Source: HGM04593 sp045631905 (GTDB lineage: Bacteria > Bacteroidota > Bacteroidia > Bacteroidales > Bacteroidaceae). From it: a stretch of DNA of 64,000 nucleotides. This document shows positions 48,284 through 57,033 of this stretch, piece after piece. The position numbers and the translations under genes were made by a program. The notes beneath the pieces are model-generated. The model worked only from the letters and a program-made list of their open reading frames with translations, was not told the origin of the DNA and searched no databases. How positions within the stretch are numbered: position 1 is the first letter of the stretch; each line of letters opens with the position of its first letter. The stretch spans positions 33,031 through 97,030 of the forward strand of contig JAZQVO010000019.1 of NCBI GenBank assembly GCA_045631905.1, written 5' to 3'.

Positions 48284-49558
48284 TTAGTCGATAATCTCAA
48301 AGCCACAATAGGGAACAAGCGCTTTGGGAATTTTTATACCCTCGGGTGTCTGATTGTTTTCGAGCAGAGCAGCCACGATACGGGGAAGCGCAAGAGCCGA
48401 ACCGTTGAGTGTGTGGCAGAGCTCGGTCTTTTTGTCGGCTGTGCGGTAACGACACTTCAAACGGTTTGCCTGATAATTGTCGAAGTTCGATACAGAACTT
48501 ACCTCCAACCAGCGTTTCTGCGCCTCGGAATATACCTCAAAGTCGAAGCAGAGTGCAGCAGTAAAGCTCATATCGCCACCACATAGACGCAATATGCGGT
48601 AAGGGAGCTCTAATTTCTGCAACAAGCCCTCTACGTGCTCCAACATCTCTTTGTGCGACTCCTTGCTATGCTCGGGAGTGTCTATGCGCACAATCTCAAT
48701 TTTTGAAAACTCGTGCAAACGGTTAAGACCACGAACATCTTTACCGTAAGAGCCGGCCTCGCGACGGAAACATTGTGTATAGGCACAGTTTTTAATAGGC
48801 AACTGCTTCTCGTCGAGAATAACATCGCGATAGATGTTTGTAACAGGAACCTCGGCTGTGGGAATAAGATAAAAATCGTCAAGAGCGCAGTGATACATCT
48901 GTCCCTCTTTGTCGGGCAACTGACCTGTACCAAAACCCGACGCGGCGTTTACCACCGTGGGAGGCATAATTTCGAGATAACCGGCCTTGCGAGCCTCGTC
49001 AAGGAAGAAATTTATAAGAGCACGTTGCAACTGTGCTCCCTTACCTTTGTACACGGGGAAGCCTGCGCCTGTGATTTTAACACCCAAATCAAAATCGATG
49101 AGGTCGTATTTTTTTGCAAGTTCCCAGTGAGGGAGAGCATTCTCGGGCAGAGGTGTCTCCATACCGCCGGTTTTTTCAACCACGTTATCTTCGGCCGAAA
49201 CGCCCTCGGGCACCTCGTCATAGGGGAGGTTGGGTATTGTGTACAACAAAGCCTGAGTACTCTCGGCCGCCGCGTCCATCTTCTCTTGCAAAGCCTTTGC
49301 GCTCTCTTTGAGCTCGGCAACCTCGGCTTTAACTTTCTCGGCCTCTTCGATGTTTTTCTCCTTCATCAACTGGCCTATCTTTGTTGCCAACTGCTTGTTT
49401 TTTGCAAGCACGTTGTCGAGCTCCGACTGTGCGGCACGACGCTCTTTGTCATGCTCGAGCACCTTCTCTATTGTCTCTTTTGCATTCTTAAAATGCTTTT
49501 TCTCCAAGCCCTTTATCACCTTCTCGGTATCTTGGGCAATTACTTTAAGTGTAAGCAT
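48284..49558 (-). CDS. serS: Serine-tRNA ligase
   Basis: A 424-residue class II synthetase. The N-terminal 110 residues form the long antiparallel coiled coil that grips tRNA-Ser. The catalytic domain shows TAEVPVTNIYRD, motif 2 FRREAGSYGKDVRGLNRLHEF and motif 3 NGSALALPRIVAALLEN (slightly split in places). An upstream in-frame ATG at 49621 is ruled out because the TATCTTTG -7 box (49618-49611) lies downstream of it. nfnAB follows after 30 bases. Confidence 0.96.
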   Translation of the reverse strand: MLTLKVIAQDTEKVIKGLEKKHFKNAKETIEKVLEHDKERRAAQSELDNVLAKNKQLATKIGQLMKEKNIEEAEKVKAEVAELKESAKALQEKMDAAAESTQALLYTIPNLPYDEVPEGVSAEDNVVEKTGGMETPLPENALPHWELAKKYDLIDFDLGVKITGAGFPVYKGKGAQLQRALINFFLDEARKAGYLEIMPPTVVNAASGFGTGQLPDKEGQMYHCALDDFYLIPTAEVPVTNIYRDVILDEKQLPIKNCAYTQCFRREAGSYGKDVRGLNRLHEFSKIEIVRIDTPEHSKESHKEMLEHVEGLLQKLELPYRILRLCGGDMSFTAALCFDFEVYSEAQKRWLEVSSVSNFDNYQANRLKCRYRTADKKTELCHTLNGSALALPRIVAALLENNQTPEGIKIPKALVPYCGFEIID

Positions 49559-49610
49559 ATATTTTGTTTTTTTAATATTCCTTTTTAAACGCTTTATAAG
49601 CAGTAACTCA

Positions 49611-49618
49611 CAAAGATA
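49611..49618 (-). promoter_or_regulatory. -7 box of serS-nfnAB
   Basis: TATCTTTG on the minus strand, 52 bases before the serS ATG. Confidence 0.75.
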
Positions 49619-49671
49619 CAACTAATTTATTGTTTTTAACACGATACAGGAGAAAAATAAACCTTATATAT

Positions 49672-49706
49672 AAAAAAAATGAAGGTAGCAGGGCTACCTT
49701 CATTTT
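49672..49706 (-). terminator. Terminator of rplU-rpmA
   Basis: On the minus strand AAAATGAAGGTAGC pairs with GCTACCTTCATTTT around a 3-base loop and continues into a T run. Confidence 0.9.
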
Positions 49707-49732
49707 ATACGTTGGAATAACCTATTTCCAAA

Positions 49733-49999
49733 TTAGTTTTTCTCGGCGATAGGAGCAACAGAAACATAGCTCTTGTCGTTCTTACCACGTTTGAAAGTTA
49801 CAACGCCGTCTACCAAAGCGTAGAGAGTGTGATCGCTACCCATACCGATGTTTGCACCGGGATAGTGAACTGTACCACGCTGACGTACGATGATATTACC
49901 GGCTTTACATACCTGGCCACCCCAAATCTTAACACCAAGTCTCTGGCTTGCTGACTCACGGCCGTTCTTTGAACTACCAACACCTTTTTTATGTGCCAT
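49733..49999 (-). CDS. rpmA: 50S ribosomal protein L27
   Basis: An 88-residue L27, located near the peptidyl transferase centre. The conserved start MAHKKGVGSSKNGRESASQRLGVK (here shown in two parts: MAHKKGVGSSKNG and RESASQRLGVK) and VRQRGTVHYPGANIGMG are present. There is no cleavable N-terminal extension of the Firmicutes kind. It is 20 bases after rplU and shares its promoter. Confidence 0.98.
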   Translation of the reverse strand: MAHKKGVGSSKNGRESASQRLGVKIWGGQVCKAGNIIVRQRGTVHYPGANIGMGSDHTLYALVDGVVTFKRGKNDKSYVSVAPIAEKN

Positions 50000-50019
50000 A
50001 ATGCTAAAACTTTTTAAAA

Positions 50020-50409
50020 TTAACCGATAATTTCTTTAACAACTAACTCTGTAAACTGCTGACGGTGACCGTTCAATTTACGGTAACCTTTACGACGACG
50101 TTTGTGGAAAACCAAAACTTTGTCACCCTTAACCAAAGTGGGGTCGATAACACGTGTTGTAACGATGTTCTGACCGTCCTTTGACTTGCGTGTCTGTTTC
50201 ATCTCACGAACATTGCCGATATAGCAAACTACTTTTGCGCCTTCAACAGTGGGAGCACCTACTGTGATAGCACCTTCATTATCCAACAACAACACGCGGT
50301 CAAACTCCACTGTTGTGTCATTCTGAGCACCTTTGATGTGGTGCACGTACAGCTTCTTTCCGGCCTCTGCCTTGAACTGCTGTCCGTTAATCTCAACAAT
50401 TGCGTACAT
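50020..50409 (-). CDS. rplU: 50S ribosomal protein L21 with an internal insertion
   Basis: A 129-residue L21. The ends are standard (MYAIVEINGQQFKAEAGKKL; KRRRKGYRKLNGHRQQFTEL). Residues about 65-91 (REMKQTRKSKDGQNIVTT region) look like extra sequence compared with the usual 103-105 residues of E. coli and Bacteroides L21. The insertion is charged and in frame. It lies before the RNA-binding KGDKVLVFHKRRRKG segment. The leader (50410-50490) contains stems such as GTTC/GAAC and CGAG/CTCG and might host autoregulation. Confidence 0.95.
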   Translation of the reverse strand: MYAIVEINGQQFKAEAGKKLYVHHIKGAQNDTTVEFDRVLLLDNEGAITVGAPTVEGAKVVCYIGNVREMKQTRKSKDGQNIVTTRVIDPTLVKGDKVLVFHKRRRKGYRKLNGHRQQFTELVVKEIIG

Positions 50410-50495
50410 TTAATTATAGCTTTTATTGTGATTTCCGCGAGGTGCGTGTTCTTCGTGAACTCGGCTTATTCAACCCCTACGGACTAAATCGGGTG

Positions 50496-50503
50496 CAAAG
50501 GTA
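50496..50503 (-). promoter_or_regulatory. -7 box of rplU-rpmA
   Basis: TACCTTTG on the minus strand, giving a leader of about 80 bases. A TTTG lies 16 bases upstream, closer than the ideal. Confidence 0.75.
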
Positions 50504-50574
50504 GCAATTATTTTCTTTACAAAGAAACTTTTACCAATCTTTTTGAGGCAAAAGAGCACCTTTTTCACCTGTTT

Positions 50575-51618
50575 TCAAAAATTTTTGTTATCAATATACA
50601 CTTCAAGCAATTTTGTCAAGCCTGTTGTGTTGTTGGGCGTAACATCAAAGTCGGCACAACCGGCAGGCACCAGGCAACTATTACCCTCGGTAAGGCGTAC
50701 AACACGATTTTCTTCTCCGGGCATATCTCCAAAGCCTTCGGCACTTCTTATGGTGATGGTGCAATCTCCCTCGACGCACATGTACACTACAAAGGAGTCG
50801 TACTTGTAGAGCTTGCGATGGAAAGCACGATTAACCTCCAGCACCTTGACAACAAAGAAGGGCGACTCGACAAGGGGCACCGGCTTATTTATGCGACGTT
50901 CATACTCGGTTCTGTAATTGTCGTAGACCTTATAATCTATCGCCTCCTTGGCCTCTTGCACATGAAGCTGACGCATTTTACCATCGAGCCCGGGGCGGTT
51001 ATAGTCGAATATGCGATAGGTAATGTTTGAGCTTTGCTGAATTTCGGCAATTATTATTCCGCCGCAGATAGCATGTACACGGCCCGAGGGTATATAAAAA
51101 CAATCGCCGGCTTTTACCTCGTGACGTTGAAGCACCTCACAGATACTGCCATCTTCCACCCTCTTCTCATATTCGTAACGCGAGATGGGTTGGTTGAAAC
51201 CCGAATAGAGAGATGCACCCGGCTCGGCTTTGACTACATACCACATCTCGGTTTTCCCGAAACAGCCATGCCTCTCTCGAGCCAGCTCGTCGCCCGGGTG
51301 AACCTGTATGGAGAGGTCCTGCACAGCATCGATATACTTTACAAGTATAGGAAATTCATCGCCATACTTTTCGGAAACAGAGACGCCAAGCAACAGCTCG
51401 CCATATGTGGCTGTAAGCTCCGAGAGTGTATACCCGGCCAAGGGACCGTTTTTCACGCGCGACTCTCGGGCCGGAACAGCACTCACCTCCCAACTTTCAC
51501 CCACGCAATCGTCGTCGGCCGGCAACCCCTTCAAAGGTTTCAGGCTGCGACCACCCCACACCACCGTACGGAAGTTATTCTCGAAAAGCAAAGGATAGAG
51601 AGGGAGCAACTTTTCCAT
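50575..51618 (-). CDS. manA: Mannose-6-phosphate isomerase, class I
   Basis: A 347-residue zinc cupin enzyme interconverting mannose 6-phosphate and fructose 6-phosphate. It shows WGG near the start, GESWEVSAVP, LSIQVHPGDELA with a zinc-binding His, GKTEMWYVV with a zinc-binding Glu, and IPSGRVHAICGGIIIAEIQQSSN with a third ligand. A C-terminal cupin-like beta domain follows. It is the last gene of the ftsK-lolA-trxB-manA run, 32 bases after trxB. No convincing terminator was found after it. Confidence 0.93.
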   Translation of the reverse strand: MEKLLPLYPLLFENNFRTVVWGGRSLKPLKGLPADDDCVGESWEVSAVPARESRVKNGPLAGYTLSELTATYGELLLGVSVSEKYGDEFPILVKYIDAVQDLSIQVHPGDELARERHGCFGKTEMWYVVKAEPGASLYSGFNQPISRYEYEKRVEDGSICEVLQRHEVKAGDCFYIPSGRVHAICGGIIIAEIQQSSNITYRIFDYNRPGLDGKMRQLHVQEAKEAIDYKVYDNYRTEYERRINKPVPLVESPFFVVKVLEVNRAFHRKLYKYDSFVVYMCVEGDCTITIRSAEGFGDMPGEENRVVRLTEGNSCLVPAGCADFDVTPNNTTGLTKLLEVYIDNKNF

Positions 51619-51650
51619 TCAACAAAGATTAAATGATTAAACTAAATTGG

Positions 51651-52586
51651 TTATTTATTGGACAAATAACGCTCGGCCTCCATGGCGGCACGGCAACCGC
51701 TCGCAGCCGCATTTATGGCCTGACGATAATGAGGGTCGGCAACATCACCTGCCACAAATATACCGGGAACCAAGGTTTTCACCCCGCTTGCATCGGCAGG
51801 AACAAAATAACCAGTCTCGTCGGTTTTAAGATACTTTTTAAATATATCGCTGTTGGGCTTGTGACCTATGGCAAGGAAGAAACCATCTATGGGGAGGTCG
51901 TAAACCTTTTCATCGGCCTCACCTTTGCGCTTCACAAGATGCACGCCCTCGACTCCGTTCTCGCCATACAAACCAAGTGTATTATGCTCGAAAAGCACCT
52001 CTATTTTAGGATTACCCAAAGTGCGGTCCTGCATAGCTTTCGATGCACGCAAGAAAGGCTTGCGAACAATCAAGTACACCTTTGCCGCCAAAGATGCAAG
52101 GTAATTGGCCTCCTCGCATGCGGTGTCGCCACCACCAACAACGGCTACAACCTTTTTACGATAGAAGAAACCGTCGCATGTAGCACACGCGCTCACACCC
52201 ATACCTTGATACTTAATCTCGTCGGAAAGACCAAGATACTTTGCGGCCGCACCTGTTGCAACAATAACTGTTTCGGCCTCAACAACCGTACCATCGTCTA
52301 TCGTCACTTTGTAGGGCGATGTTTCAAAATCAACCTCAGTAACAGAGCCCGAGCGCACATCGGCACCAACATTTACAGCCTGCTTGCGCATATTATCCAT
52401 GAGTTCGGGGCCTGTTATACCCAACGGAAAACCGGGAAAATTCTCTATCACCGTTGTCTGTGTGAGCTGACCTCCGGGTTGCATACCCTCATAAAGCACG
52501 GGTGAAAGGTTCGCACGCGATGCGTATATGGCCGCTGTATACCCGGCAGGGCCCGAACCGATAATTAAACATTTTGTCTTGAACAT
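51651..52586 (-). CDS. trxB: Thioredoxin reductase
   Basis: A 311-residue FAD and NADPH flavoenzyme. The FAD motif is IIGSGPAGYTAAIYASRA, the redox-active pair is Cys-Ala-Thr-Cys in SACATCDGFFYR, the NADPH motif is VVGGGDTACEEANYL, and the C-terminal GIFVAGDVADPHYRQA contacts FAD. A reading from 52682 extends into lolA and is rejected because family members start at MFKTKCLIIGSGP. lolA lies 20 bases upstream. Confidence 0.96.
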   Translation of the reverse strand: MFKTKCLIIGSGPAGYTAAIYASRANLSPVLYEGMQPGGQLTQTTVIENFPGFPLGITGPELMDNMRKQAVNVGADVRSGSVTEVDFETSPYKVTIDDGTVVEAETVIVATGAAAKYLGLSDEIKYQGMGVSACATCDGFFYRKKVVAVVGGGDTACEEANYLASLAAKVYLIVRKPFLRASKAMQDRTLGNPKIEVLFEHNTLGLYGENGVEGVHLVKRKGEADEKVYDLPIDGFFLAIGHKPNSDIFKKYLKTDETGYFVPADASGVKTLVPGIFVAGDVADPHYRQAINAAASGCRAAMEAERYLSNK

Positions 52587-52606
52587 ATCTATATCTTTTT
52601 TTATTA

Positions 52607-53230
52607 TTATCTCATATCCACAATCTCGGCCGAGGGAAAATCCTCCATGGGGCAGACATAAACGCGGTCGGCAAAATCGCACTTAGGCTTATAGCTGTCG
52701 ATTTTAACCTTCACACTACCCTGACCACTCATATAAACCTCCATCGACAACGGACGAAGCGTCTTTTCGTCGAGAGAGAGCACCACCCTCTCAAACTCCT
52801 GCGCATCGTCGCCGGCAACCATGGTTATACACGCCTTGCCAGCCTCTTTCATCACGCTACATACATAACCATCGCTACACAAGCCCATGAGGTAGGAGGG
52901 GTTATAAAGACGTGCCTCTTCGGCATCGGCATCGGCTATATAAATTTCGTTTGTTTGGTTTATATAGCTCCACTGAGTAGCCCCATCGCACCACAACTTC
53001 ATAGTACCGAGCAATAAAGAGTACCTGTCGCCGTCGAACTTGAAGCTACCATTATCGGCAAAAAGCGCCATGCCCTCCTCGTCGCATACGGTATAGTCGA
53101 ACACAAACTGCACCGCGCGGTCCGCCTCAATATTTTTGCGGGCATTTTCAAGCAAAGCCACAGCATCGTCGGCCACGGCTGTTACCGAAAAAGAGAACAA
53201 AAAGGCTATGTATATAAGTATTTTCTTCAT
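52607..53230 (-). CDS. LolA-like outer-membrane lipoprotein carrier protein
   Basis: A 207-residue secreted protein with a signal peptide (residues 1-20, ending AVADD). The rest is a half-barrel of beta strands with the LolA-like pattern FKFDGDRYSLLLGTMKLWCDGATQWSY (split here by family spacing), and a late VKVKIDSYKPK. It probably shuttles lipoproteins through the periplasm. Sequence similarity is to the diverged Bacteroidetes LolA-like group, not to E. coli LolA directly. It lies 24 bases after ftsK. Confidence 0.8.
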   Translation of the reverse strand: MKKILIYIAFLFSFSVTAVADDAVALLENARKNIEADRAVQFVFDYTVCDEEGMALFADNGSFKFDGDRYSLLLGTMKLWCDGATQWSYINQTNEIYIADADAEEARLYNPSYLMGLCSDGYVCSVMKEAGKACITMVAGDDAQEFERVVLSLDEKTLRPLSMEVYMSGQGSVKVKIDSYKPKCDFADRVYVCPMEDFPSAEIVDMR

Positions 53231-53254
53231 CTTACTCCTTATTATAATAACACA

Positions 53255-55768
53255 CTACTGCATTATCTGCTTCAAGCGGAATTCAAGGTCAGCCTCGTCG
53301 GCACACAACACCTGACGCGGTTTACTACCCTCCTGCTCGCCCACAATACCCATTTGGCATAATTGGTCCATGATGCGACCGGCGCGATTAAAGCCCACGT
53401 TGAACTTGCGCTGAATAAGTGATGTCGAGCCCTGCTGTTGCAGCACCACGGTGCGGGCCGCATCTACAAAAAGGGAGTCGAGTTTGTCCGATGTCAGCTC
53501 GCCACGCGACGACGAACCGCCACCCATCTCGCCCGCAGCCTCGTCGGGTTCTGGCAGAATGTAGGCCGATGTATAACCTTGTTGTTTGGCGATGTGAGCA
53601 CACACACGCTCCACCTCTTTTGTCTCGACAAGAGCACACTGCACACGCACGGGGTCGTTACCGGCAAGGAACAACATGTCGCCACGGCCCTGTAATTGGT
53701 TGGCACCCTGGCGGTCGAGTATGGTACGCGAGTCGATGACAGAGATTACACGGAAAGCCATGCGTGCGGGGAAGTTTGCCTTGATGGTACCTGTAATAAT
53801 ATTTGTCGTCGGACGCTGTGTTGCAATAATCATGTGAATACCCACGGCACGAGCCTTCTGCGCGATACGTGCGATAGGTTGCTCAACCTCGCGACCGGCA
53901 GTCATCATCAAGTCGCCATACTCATCTATTATAACCACAATATATGGCATAAAGCGATGCCCCTTTGTAGGCATAAGCTCCTTATTGAGATATTTTTCGT
54001 TATACTCCTTAACCGAACGCACCTTGGCAAGTTGCAAGAGACGATAACGGTTATCCATCTCGACACAAAGCGACTTTAAGGTACGCACCACCTTGTTCAC
54101 ATCGGTTATAATAGGCTCGTCCTCACCTTCGAGCTTTGCAAGAAAATGTTTTTCGAGCACATTATAAAGGCTTAGCTCCACCATTTTGGGATCGACCATC
54201 ACAAATTTCAAGTAAGCGGGGTGCATCTTATAGAGCAACGATGTAATAATTGCATTCAGACCAACCGACTTACCCATACCTGTGGCACCGGCAACAAGCA
54301 AGTGAGGCATCTTTGCCATATCAACCATAAAGACATCGTTCGATATGGTTTTACCAAGCGCAAGAGGCAACGCCATATCAGTCTCTTTGTATTTACGGCT
54401 GTTCAACAAAGAGGCCATAGGAACTATCTGTTTATGAGCGTTAGGAACCTCGATACCAACAGTTCCCTTGCCGGGTATAGGCGCAATAATACGTATACAT
54501 AGTGCGGCAAGCGACATAGCAATATCATCTTCGAGATGTTTGATTTTACCTATGCGCACACCGGGTGCAGGTGTTATTTCGTAGAGAGTGATTGTGGGGC
54601 CCACGGTTGCCTTTATGGAGCTTATCTCGATGTCGAAGTTACGCAACACCTCCACAATTTTGTTTTTGTTGGCATTCTGTTCCTCCTTGTCTATCGAAAA
54701 GCTCGCTTGTTCATATTTATCGAGCAGGTCCACGGTGGGAGGTTTATAGTAGCTCAACTCATCTTTGGGGTTGATGGGACGGTGCATATCTCCGCCCAAA
54801 TCATCACCTTTTGCCTCTTGCACCTCCATGTCGATGGCATCACCTTTGTCGCCTGTGATTTTACGATTCATCTCGTCGAACTTTTTGGCAATATCATCTT
54901 CCTCCTCGGCGGGAGCCTCATCATCTTCAAGAACCTCCTCATCTCCCGATTCGGTAGCATCTACCACCTCAAAATCTTCGTCTTCGTCATCGTCTTCATC
55001 ATCATCGACCTCTTGCACCTCCTCGGCATCACCCTCCTTGGTATCTTCGTCAACCTCGGGCTCTGCATCTTCTTGCGCATCATCGTCGGCATTATCACCA
55101 TCGACATCATCGTCGGTGTTTTTCTTTTTCAAATACTCGAAAGAGAGAATTTTCTTTAACACCGTAATAGTTTCACGAGTAAGATATGTGAGGAAGAGCA
55201 CCAACGAAACAACAAGAAGCAGTACCATGCCCACAAAGCCTATGTTATCGATAATAAATGCCGAAACAAACTCGCCATGATTACCCCCGGGCGACATAAA
55301 ACTTTCCGAAAAGAGATTACCCAAGGCAAAAGCAAAGAACAACGAACCCCAAACTATTGAGAAAATAGTACAAATAAACCATTTGAGCAAAGGGAGCCTG
55401 CGTATATTCATAAGCCACAGCATTATAACAACGAGGAAAGGCACTACAAGCACCGACGACCAGCCAAAGCACTTGTTTACCAAAAAATCGGCAACAACAG
55501 CACCACCACGGCCCGATGTATTCTTGACACCCTCCTGTACCACCTCTTTACCGGTTTCAGCAACCTCGGTAGCCACGTTTGCAACATCTACGACACTCTG
55601 GTCGGCACCACCCGAGGAGAAAAAAGAGAGAAACGAGCTACACAAAAAGATAGCCAACGCACCCACAAACAACCCCACAATAAATTGCACGTTGGAGTCG
55701 GTGATAAAATTTTTTATTTTTTCGAATATCGAAGGTGATGTATTTTGCTGTGTTGTTTTCTTTGCCAT
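53255..55768 (-). CDS. ftsK: DNA translocase FtsK
   Basis: An 837-residue FtsK/SpoIIIE translocase that moves chromosome ends at the division septum. Four membrane helices lie at about residues 28-53, 98-117, 125-150 and 170-193. A very acidic linker follows (about 215-300). The motor has Walker A VAGATGMGKSVGLNA and Walker B VVIIDEYGDLMM. The C-terminal gamma winged helix (FNVGFNRAGRIMDQL) reads polar DNA motifs. A near-consensus TATCTTCG box lies at 55813-55806. It opens the minus-strand run to manA. Confidence 0.96.
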   Translation of the reverse strand: MAKKTTQQNTSPSIFEKIKNFITDSNVQFIVGLFVGALAIFLCSSFLSFFSSGGADQSVVDVANVATEVAETGKEVVQEGVKNTSGRGGAVVADFLVNKCFGWSSVLVVPFLVVIMLWLMNIRRLPLLKWFICTIFSIVWGSLFFAFALGNLFSESFMSPGGNHGEFVSAFIIDNIGFVGMVLLLVVSLVLFLTYLTRETITVLKKILSFEYLKKKNTDDDVDGDNADDDAQEDAEPEVDEDTKEGDAEEVQEVDDDEDDDEDEDFEVVDATESGDEEVLEDDEAPAEEEDDIAKKFDEMNRKITGDKGDAIDMEVQEAKGDDLGGDMHRPINPKDELSYYKPPTVDLLDKYEQASFSIDKEEQNANKNKIVEVLRNFDIEISSIKATVGPTITLYEITPAPGVRIGKIKHLEDDIAMSLAALCIRIIAPIPGKGTVGIEVPNAHKQIVPMASLLNSRKYKETDMALPLALGKTISNDVFMVDMAKMPHLLVAGATGMGKSVGLNAIITSLLYKMHPAYLKFVMVDPKMVELSLYNVLEKHFLAKLEGEDEPIITDVNKVVRTLKSLCVEMDNRYRLLQLAKVRSVKEYNEKYLNKELMPTKGHRFMPYIVVIIDEYGDLMMTAGREVEQPIARIAQKARAVGIHMIIATQRPTTNIITGTIKANFPARMAFRVISVIDSRTILDRQGANQLQGRGDMLFLAGNDPVRVQCALVETKEVERVCAHIAKQQGYTSAYILPEPDEAAGEMGGGSSSRGELTSDKLDSLFVDAARTVVLQQQGSTSLIQRKFNVGFNRAGRIMDQLCQMGIVGEQEGSKPRQVLCADEADLEFRLKQIMQ

Positions 55769-55858
55769 AAATTAATATACTATAACAGTTTCTGCATAAT
55801 CTTTGCGAAGATATAAAAAAAACAGATACCACAGCCACACTCCTATGCTATTTTTTTG

Positions 55859-55866
55859 TAACTTCG
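55859..55866 (+). promoter_or_regulatory. Near-consensus -7 box of the DUF5063 unit
   Basis: TAACTTCG, 36 bases before the DUF5063 ATG and divergent from the ftsK box. Confidence 0.55.
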
Positions 55867-55902
55867 TGGCGAAATTATAAAACAAAATAACACCACCCCG
55901 AA

Positions 55903-56454
55903 ATGGAAGAGAACAACGATATTGTTTTTACACGAAACACTGTGGAATTTGTTACCGTAGCCGCCGAGTTCTGCGCCTATTTGGAACAGGCCAACAGCCA
56001 CACTCGCAAAGAATTTGTCGGCACTATGCTAAAGATACTCCCTCTGCTCTATCTCAAAGCACAAATGTTGCCCAACGAGGAGAGAATGAGCGACGACGAC
56101 CTGCAAGATTTTGTATCGGAGGACAGTTACGAGATTTTGCGCATGAACATCGCCGACCTTCTTGGCGAGCAGGACACCTACCTCGATGTCTTTGTCGAGG
56201 ATATGAAATATAGCGACACCCCCATCACAAAATTTATATCGGAGGACCTCGCCGACATATATCAAGACGTTAAAAACTTCGTATCTCTTTTTCAGGTAGG
56301 GATAAACGAAACCATGCACGATGCCATAATAGAGTGCAACGAACACTTTCGCCAATATTGGGGACAGAGAACCGTAAACACACTCAGAGCACTGCACGAT
56401 ATTGCATACAACACAAACCTCGACGAAGAAGAAAGCACAAATGACGACTTTTAA
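55903..56454 (+). CDS. DUF5063 protein
   Basis: A 183-residue, mainly helical, acidic protein of the DUF5063 type, with no signal or membrane segment. Recognisable stretches are FVTVAAEFCAYLEQA and LLGEQDTYLDVF. Function is unknown. It overlaps the exonuclease gene by 14 bases and heads a unit with it and rlmI, so a link to RNA handling is possible. Confidence 0.75.
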   Translation: MEENNDIVFTRNTVEFVTVAAEFCAYLEQANSHTRKEFVGTMLKILPLLYLKAQMLPNEERMSDDDLQDFVSEDSYEILRMNIADLLGEQDTYLDVFVEDMKYSDTPITKFISEDLADIYQDVKNFVSLFQVGINETMHDAIIECNEHFRQYWGQRTVNTLRALHDIAYNTNLDEEESTNDDF

Positions 56455-57025
56455 TGCACACATAGGAAAAAGCGAGATTGCCGGCATGCCCACCCTCCTC
56501 TACCCAGGGAGAATAATCACAATAGACACAGCCGCCGATGTAGAAAAAGCCGTCAAAGCACTATCGAAAGAGAAAATATTAGGCATAGACACCGAAACAC
56601 GTCCCGCATTCAAAAAAGGCGTACACTACAACGTGTCGCTGTTGCAACTATCCACAGCCGACACATGTTTTCTCATAAGGCTATGTCGCACAGGCATGCC
56701 CGAATCGCTAACAGCCCTTTTGGAGAATACCGAAATAACCAAAGTAGGCGTGTCGTTACACGATGACTACCAAGCACTTGCAAAACGCAAAAAATTCAAG
56801 GCCGGCGGGTTCTTCGACCTGCAAAAATATGTAGGCAAATTCGGCATCGAAGAGATGAGCCTCCAAAAGATATATGCAATAATATTCGGCATGCGCATAT
56901 CAAAAAGCCAACAATTAAGCAACTGGGAGCAAGATGTTCTCACCGACAAGCAAAAACAGTATGCCGCCACCGACGCATGGGCGTGCCTGAATATATACAA
57001 CAGACTTAAACAGATTGAAGGATAA
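56441..57025 (+). CDS. 3'-5' exonuclease (DnaQ-like, RNase D/WRN type)
   Basis: A 194-residue DEDDy-type exonuclease. Exo I is ILGIDTETRPAF with Asp and Glu, Exo II VGVSLHDDYQAL with Asp, and Exo III YAATDAWACLNIY with Tyr and Asp. It is just the nuclease domain, without HRDC. Substrates may be RNA or DNA 3' ends. An upstream ATG at 56402 lies deep in DUF5063; the one at 56441 overlaps it by only 14 bases and matches family starts. rlmI begins 8 bases later. Confidence 0.9.
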   Translation: MTTFNAHIGKSEIAGMPTLLYPGRIITIDTAADVEKAVKALSKEKILGIDTETRPAFKKGVHYNVSLLQLSTADTCFLIRLCRTGMPESLTALLENTEITKVGVSLHDDYQALAKRKKFKAGGFFDLQKYVGKFGIEEMSLQKIYAIIFGMRISKSQQLSNWEQDVLTDKQKQYAATDAWACLNIYNRLKQIEG

Positions 57026-57033
57026 TTAAGAAC

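Noticed and set aside
51633..52505. A 290-codon plus-strand open frame opposite trxB
   Set aside because: Antisense to trxB, no known motifs and no promoter.
54765..55280. A 171-codon Ser-rich plus-strand frame opposite ftsK
   Set aside because: Poly-serine arises from the complement of the acidic FtsK linker.
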